NCBI GenBank assembly: GCA_963710815.1
Contig: CAVQCA010000048.1
Location: forward strand, 96,715 to 160,714
Source: CAVQCA01 sp963710815
GTDB taxonomy: Bacteria > Pseudomonadota > Gammaproteobacteria > UBA9214
DNA length: 64,000 bases
Direction of reading: 5' to 3'
Position numbers and translations under genes: made by a program. Below the pieces are notes generated by a model. It was not told the origin of the DNA. It saw only the letters and a list, made by a program, of their open reading frames with translations, and did not search any database. This document shows, piece after piece, positions 17,994 to 26,899 of the stretch (its first letter is position 1; every line of letters begins with the position of its first letter).

Positions 17994-19811
17994 TCAGGCG
18001 GGGTGTTCCCCGGTTTCCGCCGGCGTGACGTCTTTCGCCATGCGTTTGGCGAAGTAATAGATGCGCTTCAATTTCTCGATGACGTCCATTTCCACGGTGT
18101 AGGCCGCGAGCCGGTTTGGTTCCGCGGCGACCAGTCGCCGGGTTTCGTGCATGGCGGCCGAGTCCATCAGACGCGCGATATCCGCCTTCATGTCGATGAT
18201 CTCCTGTGCCGCGCACTGGTCATTTTCCGTCACGGCATCGATGGCAAGTTCCACGGTCGCCAGCACGATGTTGTGCAGCTTCTTCAACACGGTCTGGGTT
18301 GCCCCGCTGATCGAGACCCCCTGATCGATACGGTGGTTGCCCAGGATGACGAGGTCGGTCTCGATGATGTCGCCGATATTCTCCAGGTTGTTGGCGGCAT
18401 CCATGAGATGGGTCAGTTCGTGGGTCTGTTCTTCCGTCAGCGCCTTCTGGCTGATGCGCCCAAGATAGGTCACGATGTGGCCATGCAGGATGTCCACGTC
18501 ATCGTCGATTCTGGCCACCGCATTCAGGGTTACGCGGTCACCGGTCAGGATCGCCGGCATGATCCGTTCCATCATCTCATCGACACGGCCGCCCACATGG
18601 CCGATCTCCAGCCGCACCCGCCCAAGCGCCAGTGACGGTGTTTCCAGCAACTCCTCGTCGAGGTATTTAGGCCGGGTGATCAGCTGTTCATCCAGCGGCC
18701 TGTCCGGTATCAGCCACTCAACCAGGCGGGCAAACTGGCCTGCGAAACCGATGAAGATGAAGGTATTCGCCACGTTGAACGTGGTGTGGGCGTTGGCGAT
18801 CTGGCGCGGCGTCTCGGCGGCCAGGCGCGCGACGCCGGATAAATGCGGGTAGCTGGGGGACAGCCAGGTGACGAATTCCGCCAGTGGGGTAATCAACCTG
18901 AACCAGAGCAGCACACCGAACACGTTGAAGAGGATGTGGACCATCGCCGCGCGCAGCGCCTCGCGCGGTTTGCCGATCGCGGCCAGCAGGGCGGTGACGC
19001 AGGTGCCGATATTGGCGCCGAAGACCAGCGCGATACCGGCCTGGAGGGTGACGAAACCCTGCGCGGCCATCACGATGACGATGCCCGTGGTGGCCGCCGA
19101 AGACTGTACCAGCGCGGTGAAGACTGCCGCTATCAGAATCCCGACCAGGGGGGTTTCCATGTGGGTCATCAAATTAAGGAACGGCTGGAAGCTGCGCAAC
19201 GGCGCCATGGCATCACTCATGATGCCCATGCCGAAGAACACCAGCCCCAGCCCCATCAGCATGCCGCCGTACTGCCTGAGCCTTTCCTGCCTGGAAAGAA
19301 ACAGCAGGCCGAAGCCCACGGCGATCATCAGCAAGGCGGCCCTGCTCACATGGAAGGCGATGAGCTGGGCAGTGATGGTGGAGCCGATATTGGCGCCCAT
19401 GATGATGCCGATGGACTGGGACATGGACATCAGGCCGGCGGTAATGAAGCCCACCACCAGGACGGTCGTGACGGAAGAGGAATTGACGACGGCGGTGACG
19501 AAGGCGCCGGTCAGTGCACCCGCAAAGCGGTTGGTCGTCAGCCGGGCAAGGAGCAATTTCATGCGTTCGCCCGCGACCGCCTTGAGGGCGTCCGCCATCT
19601 GTTCCATGCCAAACAGGAACAGGGCCAGACCGCCCAGCAGGGACACGCCCATACTGGCCCAGTCCATTTCACCGCCAGTGCCCTCGGCGGCCAGTACGGG
19701 CATCGCCGCCAGTGCGCCGAGCACGGCGCACGCCAGCAGGAGTGATGGCGAGGTGTTGACCGGTGCCCGGACGGTTCCCGAGCGGGATGGCACCATGTCC
19801 CCGACTGGCAC
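17994..19811 (-). CDS. Na+/phosphate cotransporter family protein with PhoU-like C terminus
   Basis: 605-residue inner-membrane protein of the Na/Pi-cotransporter (PF02690-type) family. Two inverted repeats contain the conserved serine motifs AVVNSSSVTTVLVVGFI and ALVQSSAATTGIVIV, each followed by GANIGST / GANIGTC. The last ~170 residues (from about EELLETPSLALGRVRLEIG) are a helical PhoU-like domain (DVDILHGHIVTYLGRIS, NNLENIGDIIETDLV). An N-terminal hydrophobic stretch may be a signal peptide. It starts 2 bp after the stop of the upstream uspA-like gene, so they form an operon. Phosphate uptake fits the surrounding polyphosphate genes. Confidence 0.92.
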   Translation of the reverse strand: MPVGDMVPSRSGTVRAPVNTSPSLLLACAVLGALAAMPVLAAEGTGGEMDWASMGVSLLGGLALFLFGMEQMADALKAVAGERMKLLLARLTTNRFAGALTGAFVTAVVNSSSVTTVLVVGFITAGLMSMSQSIGIIMGANIGSTITAQLIAFHVSRAALLMIAVGFGLLFLSRQERLRQYGGMLMGLGLVFFGMGIMSDAMAPLRSFQPFLNLMTHMETPLVGILIAAVFTALVQSSAATTGIVIVMAAQGFVTLQAGIALVFGANIGTCVTALLAAIGKPREALRAAMVHILFNVFGVLLWFRLITPLAEFVTWLSPSYPHLSGVARLAAETPRQIANAHTTFNVANTFIFIGFAGQFARLVEWLIPDRPLDEQLITRPKYLDEELLETPSLALGRVRLEIGHVGGRVDEMMERIMPAILTGDRVTLNAVARIDDDVDILHGHIVTYLGRISQKALTEEQTHELTHLMDAANNLENIGDIIETDLVILGNHRIDQGVSISGATQTVLKKLHNIVLATVELAIDAVTENDQCAAQEIIDMKADIARLMDSAAMHETRRLVAAEPNRLAAYTVEMDVIEKLKRIYYFAKRMAKDVTPAETGEHPA

Positions 19812-19813
19812 GC

Positions 19814-20308
19814 CTATTTCCCGTTCTTCGTTCCGGACTCGACCGGAGCCTTGACGATAGTCACCGGAATCGGGGAGAGACGGACGACCTGTTCCGCCTT
19901 GGAACCCAGCAGTACGCGGGCGAGCCCGGTGCGACCCTGGCTGCCCATGACGATCATCCCGGCCTGCACCTTTTCCGCTGTTTCCAGGATCCGGGTGACG
20001 GGGAGCCCGATGACCAGCCGGGTTTCGGCCGTTCCCAGCGCGGGCCGTTCCGGGTGCTTCTTCTTCATTCCGGCCATGAACTCCTCCAGCATGTCGGCGG
20101 CGACATCTTCCAGGCGCCGCAGCTGTTTTTTTCTGCCTTTCATCGCGTAATAGCCGGGCGCCTGTCCCGGATCATGGACGACATGCAGCACGAGCAGGGG
20201 ACATGGCAGACAGGTGGCGAGGTCCGCCGCGAACAGCAGCGCCGCCTCGGAGCAGGGGGAGAAATCCACGGGCACCAGGATAGATTGTTCCGTTATGCTG
20301 GCTGTCAT
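19814..20308 (-). CDS. Universal stress protein (UspA family)
   Basis: 164-residue single-domain Usp. It begins SILVPVDFSPCSEAALLFAA and ends with the ATP-binding-type motif VMGSQGRTGLARVLLGSKAE followed by VVRLSPIPVTIVK, the canonical G-2x-G-9x-G(S/T) arrangement, so it should bind ATP. An insertion after strand 2 (YYAMKGRKKQLRRLEDVAAD) is basic. Directly upstream of and nearly touching the Na/Pi transporter gene, it may be co-regulated with phosphate uptake. A good AGGAGG-like sequence precedes the ATG. Confidence 0.92.
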   Translation of the reverse strand: MTASITEQSILVPVDFSPCSEAALLFAADLATCLPCPLLVLHVVHDPGQAPGYYAMKGRKKQLRRLEDVAADMLEEFMAGMKKKHPERPALGTAETRLVIGLPVTRILETAEKVQAGMIVMGSQGRTGLARVLLGSKAEQVVRLSPIPVTIVKAPVESGTKNGK

Positions 20309-20498
20309 GCCTTTCCTCCTTATGCACGCAGGCGGTCGGTGCGCGTGTCATATTAAAGACGCATGCAGGCATTGCGGACCGGTGTTCACTCGACCGCGGG
20401 GGTCATCCCTTCTGCCGGCGGGTGCCCCTTCCGCGTCTCCGGGGGTCTGCCCGGCAATCGAGCCCTCGGGCCATTAGGACCGGCAATTTCGCCGGCGA

Positions 20499-22821
20499 TC
20501 AGGCGCCTTTCTGCAGTCGTTTATGGAAATGGTAGAGCAGCTTCTGGCGCAGTTTCGCCTGCTGGTGCTTGGAGGCCGCGGACATGCGCTTCTGTGCCAG
20601 CTCGATGAAGGTTTCCTGGGAACTGCGCGATGACTTGCCGGTCGTTTCCTCGCGCGCGATATAGCTCCCGTCCGCCTGCATCTCCCAGACGTTCCTGCGG
20701 CTCAACAGCTGGACATCGATGTTCAGGCGCAACTCCTGACGCAGTTTCGGATCCTCGACCGGTGCGACCACCTCCACCCGGCTCTCGAGATTGCGCTTCA
20801 TGAGGTCGGCGGAGCCGATGAAGTACTCCTCGTCGCCCCCGTTTCTGAAATAATAGATGCGCGCATGCTCCAGGAATCTTCCCAGTACGCTGATGACCTG
20901 GACGGTTTCCGTAAGACCCGGGATGCCCGGGCGCAGGCGGCAGGTATCCCGCACGATGAGGTCGACTTTTACGCCCGCCTGGGCTGCACGATACAACGCA
21001 CGGGTGATGTCCACATCCTCCAGTGCATTCATCTTGAGCTGGATCAGTCCCGGAGTCTCGTCGGTATGGAGCTTGATCTCGCGTTCGATCTTGTCCAGCA
21101 GCGCCTTTTTCAGGGTGTAGGGCGAGGTCAGGATCTTGCGGTAGCGCGGCGGCGGCGAGTAGCCGGTCAGGTAGTTGAACAGTTCGGTCAGGTCCTGGGT
21201 GATTCCGGTATCGACGGTGAGCATGCCGAGATCGCAGTACAGGCGGGCGGTCCCCGCGTGATAATTTCCGGTGCCGATGTGGGCATAGCGGCGCAGACCG
21301 TTGTAGTCCCTGCGCACGACGAGGATGACCTTGCTGTGGGTCTTGAGACCGACCACCCCGTAGGTGACGTGGATGCCGACCTGCTCCATGCGCCGCGCCC
21401 AGCGGATATTGGCGGCTTCGTCGAAGCGCGCCTTGAGTTCAACCAGCACCGCCACCTGCTTGCCGTTGCGCGACGCCTTGAGGAGCGACTCGACGATGTT
21501 GCTTTCCGAGGACGTGCGGTACAGCGTCATCTTGATCGCCAGCACCTTGGGGTCCTCGCTCGCCGTGCGCAGGAAGCGTTCCACGCTGGTGCTGAACGAT
21601 TCATAGGGGTGCTGCAGCAACAGTGCGCCGCGCTCCCGGATGATATGGAAGATATTGCGGCTGTCGTGCGCCAGCCGGTGATGGTCTATCGGTTTATGCG
21701 GCGGATCGTGCAACTCGGGGATATCCAGGCCGGCGATCTCGAACAGGTCGCGCATGCCCATCAGCACCTCGGCCTCGAACACGTCGGCTTCCTCGTTCAG
21801 ACCGAGTTCCGCGGCGAGCATGCCCCGATGGGTCGGCTCCATGCCCTTGTCGACCTGCAGGCGCACGATGGGGGCGAAATGGCGGTCACGAAGCTCGGTC
21901 TCGATCATCGCCAGCAGGTCGTCCGCCTCCTCTTCCTCGATTTCGACGACGGCGTTGCGCGTCACCCGGAAGAGTTCGCAGGACATGATCTGCATTCCCG
22001 GGAACAGCAGGTCCAGGTTGTTGGAAATGAGGTCTTCGAGCTTGATGAAGGTGTTGCTGTTGCCGACGCTCACGAAGCGCGGTGCGATGTCCTTGACCAT
22101 GGGCACCTTGACGCGGGCATAGTGACTGCCGCTGCTGCCCGGATAACACAGTGTCACGAGCAGGTTCAGGGCCAGGTTCGAAATGAACGGAAAGGGGTGG
22201 CCAGGGTCCATGGCCAGCGGTGTCAGCAGGGGAAAGATATTGGTGATGAATTGCTCGCGAAGTTCTTCCCGATCGCTGTCATGGAGATCCGAATACTTGA
22301 CCAGGCGTATCGGATTGCGCGTCGAGCAGTTCGAGCAGCTTGTAGAAAATCTGGTTCTGGTCGCGGTGCATTTCCCGCACCATGACCTGGCTCATCTGCA
22401 TCTGCTCCATGGGTGTGCGCCCATCGACGGTCTGCGTGTTGAGCCCCGCGGCGATCTGCTGTTTCAGTCCGCCTATGCGCTTCATGAAAAATTCATCCAG
22501 ATTGCCGCTGACAATGGCGAGGAACTTGACGCGCTCCAGCAGTGGCGTCTGTTCATCAGCGGCCATGAGCAGCACGCGGCGGTTGAATTCCAGCCACGTC
22601 AGTTCGCGGTTGAGATAAAACTCGGGGGCGTCGATATCGATGATGTCGGGCTTTCCGCTGTCCGTTGTCTGCGCAACGGCGGATTTCGTGTTCGATGCCT
22701 GTCCGGATGCCGGTGACTTTCCGTGTGCTGCAGCGCGCCTGCGTTGCGTGGTGCGCGCCGGTGCCGGGTCCAGGGTGGGTGCGGGGATCTTGTCCATCTC
22801 AAAACCGCCTATAGAGACCAA
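20499..22821 (-). CDS. ppk1: Polyphosphate kinase PPK1, split by one frameshift
   Basis: Makes polyphosphate from ATP via a phosphohistidine. The N-terminal piece (22821 to about 22315) holds EFYLNRELTWLEFNRRVL and FLAIVSGNLDEFFMKRIGGL. The main piece holds GHPFPFISNLALNL, the catalytic-histidine segment VGLKTHSKVILVVRRD, HIGTGNYHAGTARLY and LFNYLTGYSPPPRYRKI. Frame is lost near 22315-22318: the first frame runs to LDAQSDTPGQV and stops, while the other continues IRLVKYSDLHDSDREEL. One base explains it, so I treat it as a single gene of ~770 codons. An unusual ~55-residue basic, alanine-rich N-terminal extension precedes the core. Confidence 0.93.
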
Positions 22822-22897
22822 TCTGAAGTATACCAGCTTATACCCGGGCAGGAGTCTGTCGGATACGACGGCGCCGTCGTGAAAGCGCGGCCTGTGA

Positions 22898-23956
22898 TTA
22901 CATCGTCACGCAGGATATCTGGGTGCCCTGTCCGGAGGCCAATGGTTTGGAAAGAAATTCGTCCCGCGCGAATCTGGCCAGGGTGACGATGCGGGGCGGT
23001 TGTTCACCGATACAGGCCACGCACAGATCGAGGGTGTTGCAGGGCTGTGATGAGGTCATGTCGAGCGTGATCCCCATCTTGTCCAGCCTGATCGACGATT
23101 TCTCCAACCGAACGAACTTCTCCGGACTTCCGAACACATCGAGCACCTGCTCGAGACTGACCTGGGGAGTGGCCTGCTGGATCTTCCTTAGGGCTTCCTC
23201 GGTCTTCTCCAGCCTCAATCGGGTTTTTTTGATTTCGTCTCTGCTGTCATCCCGGATCGCCGGCCGGGTGGACTGCTTGTCCTGCAGGTACCGGGCGTGG
23301 CGCAATCTTGACTGCAGTATCTGGCGTTCCTGCTGCAGGCGCTGGTTTGACAGTCTGAGCTGCACGACGCGTTCCAGTGCATTGGTGACAAGGCCTTCGA
23401 ACAGGCAGTTCTTCAGTCCGTGGCGTGTTTCCCTTTCGGTCGGTGCCGGTGAATAAATTCTGTGATCCGTGAAGTTGACCGCCGTCTGCTTTACATCCTT
23501 CTTCAGGGTATCTCCGACGAGTTTAACCCCCAGCACGGTTTTCCTTTCCATGTGCATGCACAGCAGGGCGCAGCAGTGTGTGATTTCGGTGTAGGCGTGA
23601 TCTTCCATGAATTCCCGGATTTCGGAACTTCGGGAGAAGATCGACTGCACATCCAGTCTGTTCGAGAAGAAGGCGTTGACGTAGGGATCGGATACGAAGG
23701 TTTTGTTGCTGACCTCGATTGCGCCGGGGATGCGGTCGATCATCGAGTCGGTATAGTCAAGGGCATCCGCGATGACGTTGTAAAGCTTCTTCCTGTAGCT
23801 GCTGACCAGTCGAATTCTTCCGTCTATGCCGTCCACGACCCGTTCCACGGTTTTAAGGATATTGGCACTTCGATCCTGCCGGGCGATTCTCTCTTGATGC
23901 CTGTAGTTGAATGCATCGCGCAGACCGGAAAGTTTCATCTCGGGGAATAACTTCAT
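22898..23956 (-). CDS. Conserved unknown, basic with central coiled coil
   Basis: 352-residue soluble protein, no recognised domain. The first ~160 residues are mostly helical and contain VERVVDGIDGRIRLVSSYRK and two adjacent cysteines in EITHCCALLCMHMERK. Residues ~195-270 form a charged coiled coil (LSNQRLQQERQILQSRL, KKTRLRLEKTEEALRKIQQA). The last part has LDVFGSPEKFVRLEKSSIRL and a cysteine pair DLCVACIGEQPP. There is no signal peptide. It lies upstream of ppk1 on the same strand with a 76-bp gap, so a polyphosphate-related role is possible by context only. Confidence 0.7.
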   Translation of the reverse strand: MKLFPEMKLSGLRDAFNYRHQERIARQDRSANILKTVERVVDGIDGRIRLVSSYRKKLYNVIADALDYTDSMIDRIPGAIEVSNKTFVSDPYVNAFFSNRLDVQSIFSRSSEIREFMEDHAYTEITHCCALLCMHMERKTVLGVKLVGDTLKKDVKQTAVNFTDHRIYSPAPTERETRHGLKNCLFEGLVTNALERVVQLRLSNQRLQQERQILQSRLRHARYLQDKQSTRPAIRDDSRDEIKKTRLRLEKTEEALRKIQQATPQVSLEQVLDVFGSPEKFVRLEKSSIRLDKMGITLDMTSSQPCNTLDLCVACIGEQPPRIVTLARFARDEFLSKPLASGQGTQISCVTM

Positions 23957-24354
23957 ACTGTAGATGCTCCTCTTGACCGAAGTTTCCCCTCCCGGCTAAG
24001 GTGTCGGGGAGGCGATATCCGAAATCGATTATGTGGTTATGAACTTGCCATGATGACAAGAAGACTGCTTCATGATCCCAGACTTTACCTTAATTTTTAT
24101 CAGGGGTGCAATGAAGCAGCGGCGATTTACCCACCCGTTACGGGGTTGTACACCGCACCGCACTGCACCGGGGGTGTGTCCGGTGGCGGCGGACCTGACG
24201 GAGATCTCGACAGCAGCTCGTGGCGCACACGGGAACGCCGCCGCCGGCGTATCGAAGGACGATTACCGGTATGATTGCCCGGACGTGCCCGCAAACAAGT
24301 CAATTCACCTGCGCCGGCAGTTGCCTGGCCGGGTGATAATCCCCTGGAAAAGCG
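23957..24354. other. Intergenic region without recognised genes
   Basis: About 400 bp between two divergent genes. It begins AT-rich (probable promoters, e.g. around 24040-24100) and becomes GC-rich. The short reading frames here have no family-like content. No repeat of family A or B is present. Confidence 0.5.
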
Positions 24355-24837
24355 ATGCCGCTGGAGATCGAACGCAAGTACCTGGTCCGTAATGACGACT
24401 GGCGTTCGGTGGGGGCGGGTATCCGATACCGGCAGGGGTATCTGTCAGTGGTTCCTGGTCGCAGTGTCCGGGTGAGAGTGGGCGCCGGAAAAGGCTTTCT
24501 CACCATCAAGGGTCCGCTGGTCGGCATGGAGCGCCGGGAGTACGAATATCCCATCCCCGTGGAGGAGGCCAACGAGCTGCTGGATACCCTCTGTCTGAAG
24601 CCGATCATCGAAAAAACCCGTTACCGCATCGAGTATGCGGGACTGCAATGGGAGGTCGATGAGTTCGAGGGTGAAAATGCCGGCCTGGTGGTCGCCGAGG
24701 TGGAGCTCGAGACCGCGGATCAGCGAATCGTCCTGCCGGACTGGGTCGGGGAGGAGGTCACCGATGACCTGCGCTATTACAATGCCTCCCTGCTCACGTA
24801 TCCGTTCGTGAAATGGGGCAGCCGTCCTCCGGGCTGA
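24355..24837 (+). CDS. CYTH-domain triphosphatase
   Basis: 160-residue single-domain CYTH (triphosphate tunnel metalloenzyme) protein. The N terminus PLEIERKYLV has the ExExK signature. Subsequent tunnel strands are IRYRQGYLS, SVRVRVGAGKGFLTIKGP, RREYEYPIP, KTRYRIEYAGLQWEVDEFEG and VAEVELE. These residues line the tunnel that binds triphosphate and metal, so activity on tripolyphosphate or nucleoside triphosphates is expected. It fits the polyphosphate gene set. The start is supported by GGAAAAG upstream and by the family N terminus. Confidence 0.92.
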   Translation: MPLEIERKYLVRNDDWRSVGAGIRYRQGYLSVVPGRSVRVRVGAGKGFLTIKGPLVGMERREYEYPIPVEEANELLDTLCLKPIIEKTRYRIEYAGLQWEVDEFEGENAGLVVAEVELETADQRIVLPDWVGEEVTDDLRYYNASLLTYPFVKWGSRPPG

Positions 24838-24997
24838 AGACCCTCGTCCGAACGCACGGGACGTGCGCTGCAGACGCACCCGTAAATCACCCCGATACAG
24901 CAGATGTGGGCAACCGACTGATTCCCGTTGATATACATCAATGTAAAGAATCAGTTCATGAATTAGCATTAACCAGTATCCGTCCATAAACGCCGTC

Positions 24998-25083
24998 TTC
25001 AACGCAAAGACGCAAAGGATGCAGAGAGATTCTTTAATGAAAATAATTAAACACTTTGCGTTCTTTGCGCCTTTGCGGTGAGT
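24998..25083. repeat. Family A palindromic repeat, copy 3
   Basis: TTCAACGCAAAGACGCAAAG faces CTTTGCGCCTTTGCGGTGAG around an AAAATAATTAAACAC centre. It is preceded by the conserved flank CCATAAACGCCGTC. It fills part of the 24838-25254 gap; the remainder shows no gene. Confidence 0.88.
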
Positions 25084-25254
25084 TTATTCCTTTATGGGCA
25101 GACACTGTCTTAAGACGCGGCGTCTGGAGTGGGGGCGGGGCTTTTGGCGACCGGGGTCACCGCGTGATGAGTCGTGATTATCCATGTGTGTCCGCGATGA
25201 ACAATCGATCCGGGTCGTTCTGAAGAACGCTGGATGGGTAAAGGGGGGTGTCGA

Positions 25255-25749
25255 ATGAGCATATCAGTCACGCTTGAAGAATTTCTCAATCAGCGCAACG
25301 CAAGTTACGATCTCATCCCGCATCCGCATACCGGAAGCAGCATGGAGACGGCGGAGGAGGCGCATGTGCCGGGATTGCGGCTGGCCAAGGCGGTCGTCCT
25401 TCGCGATGACGGTCGTTATCTGATGGTAGTGGTGCCGTCCGCCGAACATGTCGACATGGCGCTGTTGCGGCAGCAGTTCGGGCATGCCATCGAGCTGGCC
25501 ACGGAGGCGGAACTCTCCGAACTGTTTCCCGACTGCGAGGTCGGTGCGGTGCCGCCGATGGGGCCGGCCTGGGGTCTGGACACTTTTCTCGACGAGAGCC
25601 TGCTGGCCGAGTCGGAGGTGTTTTTTGAAGCAGGAGACCACGAAGTCGTGGTGCGTGTGAGCGGCGATCAGTTCGAGCAATTACTGCAGGAGGCCGAACG
25701 CGGCTATTTCGGTGGAGGGGTGTTCTTCGCGATGCCGGCCGTTATCTGA
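25255..25749 (+). CDS. YbaK/prolyl-tRNA-deacylase-like protein
   Basis: 164 residues of the YbaK/EbsC (aminoacyl-tRNA deacylase) fold: LEEFLNQRNASYDLIPHPHT, VPGLRLAKAVVLRDDGRYLM (with the conserved lysine in RLAKAVV) and ELFPDCEVGAVPPMGPAWG. This is the family's usual layout. Such proteins hydrolyse mischarged tRNAs. The last ~12 residues (GGGVFFAMPAVI) are read from the junction with a tandem partial copy that follows, so the original C terminus was probably like GYFGRMI of that copy. The start at 25255 follows AAAGGGGGG. Confidence 0.88.
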   Translation: MSISVTLEEFLNQRNASYDLIPHPHTGSSMETAEEAHVPGLRLAKAVVLRDDGRYLMVVVPSAEHVDMALLRQQFGHAIELATEAELSELFPDCEVGAVPPMGPAWGLDTFLDESLLAESEVFFEAGDHEVVVRVSGDQFEQLLQEAERGYFGGGVFFAMPAVI

Positions 25750-26051
25750 TGGTGGTGGTGCCGTCTGTTGAACATGTCGACATGACGCTGTTGCGGCAGC
25801 AGTTTGGGCATGACATCGAGCTGGCCACGGAGGCGGAACTCGCCGAACTGTTTCCCGACTGCGAGGCCGGCGCGGTACCGCCGATGGGGCCGGCCTGGGG
25901 CATGGACACCTTTCTCGACGAGAGCCTGCTGGCCGAGTCGGAAGTGTTTTTTGAAGCAGGAGACTATGAGGTTGTGGTACGGGTGAGCGGCGATCAGTTC
26001 GAGCAATTGCTGCAAGAGGCCGAACGCGGCTATTTCGGTCGGATGATTTAA
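25725..26051 (+). pseudogene. Truncated tandem copy of the YbaK-like gene
   Basis: The ~315 bp from 25725 to 26039 repeat 25399-25713 with a fixed offset of 326 bp and scattered substitutions. The copy encodes LRDAGRYLMVVVPSVEHVDM through ERGYFGRMI in a different frame from the first copy. It lacks the first ~48 residues, including the lysine-containing strand, so it is unlikely to be active. The spread of substitutions means the duplication is not brand new. It overlaps the convergent gene at its 3' end by 4 bp. Confidence 0.85.
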
Positions 26052-26899
26052 GACCGGGGCGGGGTGGCGCGCCCGGGCACCGCGGCAGGGGGCGGGGGAT
26101 GCGGCGCCTTTGACGAGGACGATGCGCAATTGAGGTCGCTGCGCAGCCGCTCCAGATTCTCTTCCCGCAGGAGCTCCGCGCTGATGGCGATAACAAGTGC
26201 ACCGCTGCGCTGTGCGCGTACGCGATCCAGCACCTCGGGCCAGTCGGGATTTATCAATTCCACCAGTTGCACGGCACCGCCATCCGCCAGGCGGGTTGCC
26301 TGTTCGGACAGCGAGGGCAGATCCTCCGGACGCATCGCCGTCAGTATTACGCATACAGGAGAGCTGCCGTTCTGGCCGAGTTGCAGGGCGACCTGCAGGG
26401 CGCGCCGGGCGGCATCCGAACCATCGTATACGACAGTGACCGGTTGCCGTGACGGACGGGCGGCATGCGTCAGAGCGGGTTGGTCGAGCATGCGCAGTGC
26501 CCCGCGTACCGCGCCGAAAAGCATGAGGTCCGTCTCCTCCAGTGCTTCGCGCAGCAGGATGGGGAGCTCACCACGTACCGTCTGGAAGGACAGGGGAGAA
26601 CCGAAACGAGCGGCAATCTCGGCGAGCGCCTGCCGCGCGGCACGCGCCTGTACCCTGAACTGGCGTTCGATATCGGGCATGTGCAAGCGCCGTTCGAGAT
26701 GTGTGAGGCGGCAGTACTCGCGTGCGATCGGCAATTCGGCGAGCGACAACAGCTCGATGTCCTCGACGAATCTCCCGAGGATTTCCACCGATGTCCTGTC
26801 CGCCAGCAGGCTGAGCGTCTCCAGCGTCGCCCGGTCGGGTTCGATACTGCCCAGCATCACCATGATGCGGGCTCTGTGCAGGGCGTCAGGTCTTGACAT
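26048..26899 (-). CDS. Usp-like protein downstream of the Lon-like gene
   Basis: About 283 residues. The first ~140 residues resemble a degenerate universal-stress fold (ARIMVMLGSIEPDRATLETL, ADRTSVEILGRFVEDIELLS), and the second half repeats a nucleotide-binding-like pattern (TVVYDGSDAARRALQVALQL). No complete G-2x-G-9x-G ATP motif is visible, so function is uncertain. The C terminus is proline-rich and low complexity. The ATG at 26899 overlaps the last codons of the Lon-like gene by 14 bp, so the two are translationally linked; an ATG at 26905 is an alternative. Confidence 0.68.
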   Translation of the reverse strand: MSRPDALHRARIMVMLGSIEPDRATLETLSLLADRTSVEILGRFVEDIELLSLAELPIAREYCRLTHLERRLHMPDIERQFRVQARAARQALAEIAARFGSPLSFQTVRGELPILLREALEETDLMLFGAVRGALRMLDQPALTHAARPSRQPVTVVYDGSDAARRALQVALQLGQNGSSPVCVILTAMRPEDLPSLSEQATRLADGGAVQLVELINPDWPEVLDRVRAQRSGALVIAISAELLREENLERLRSDLNCASSSSKAPHPPPPAAVPGRATPPRS

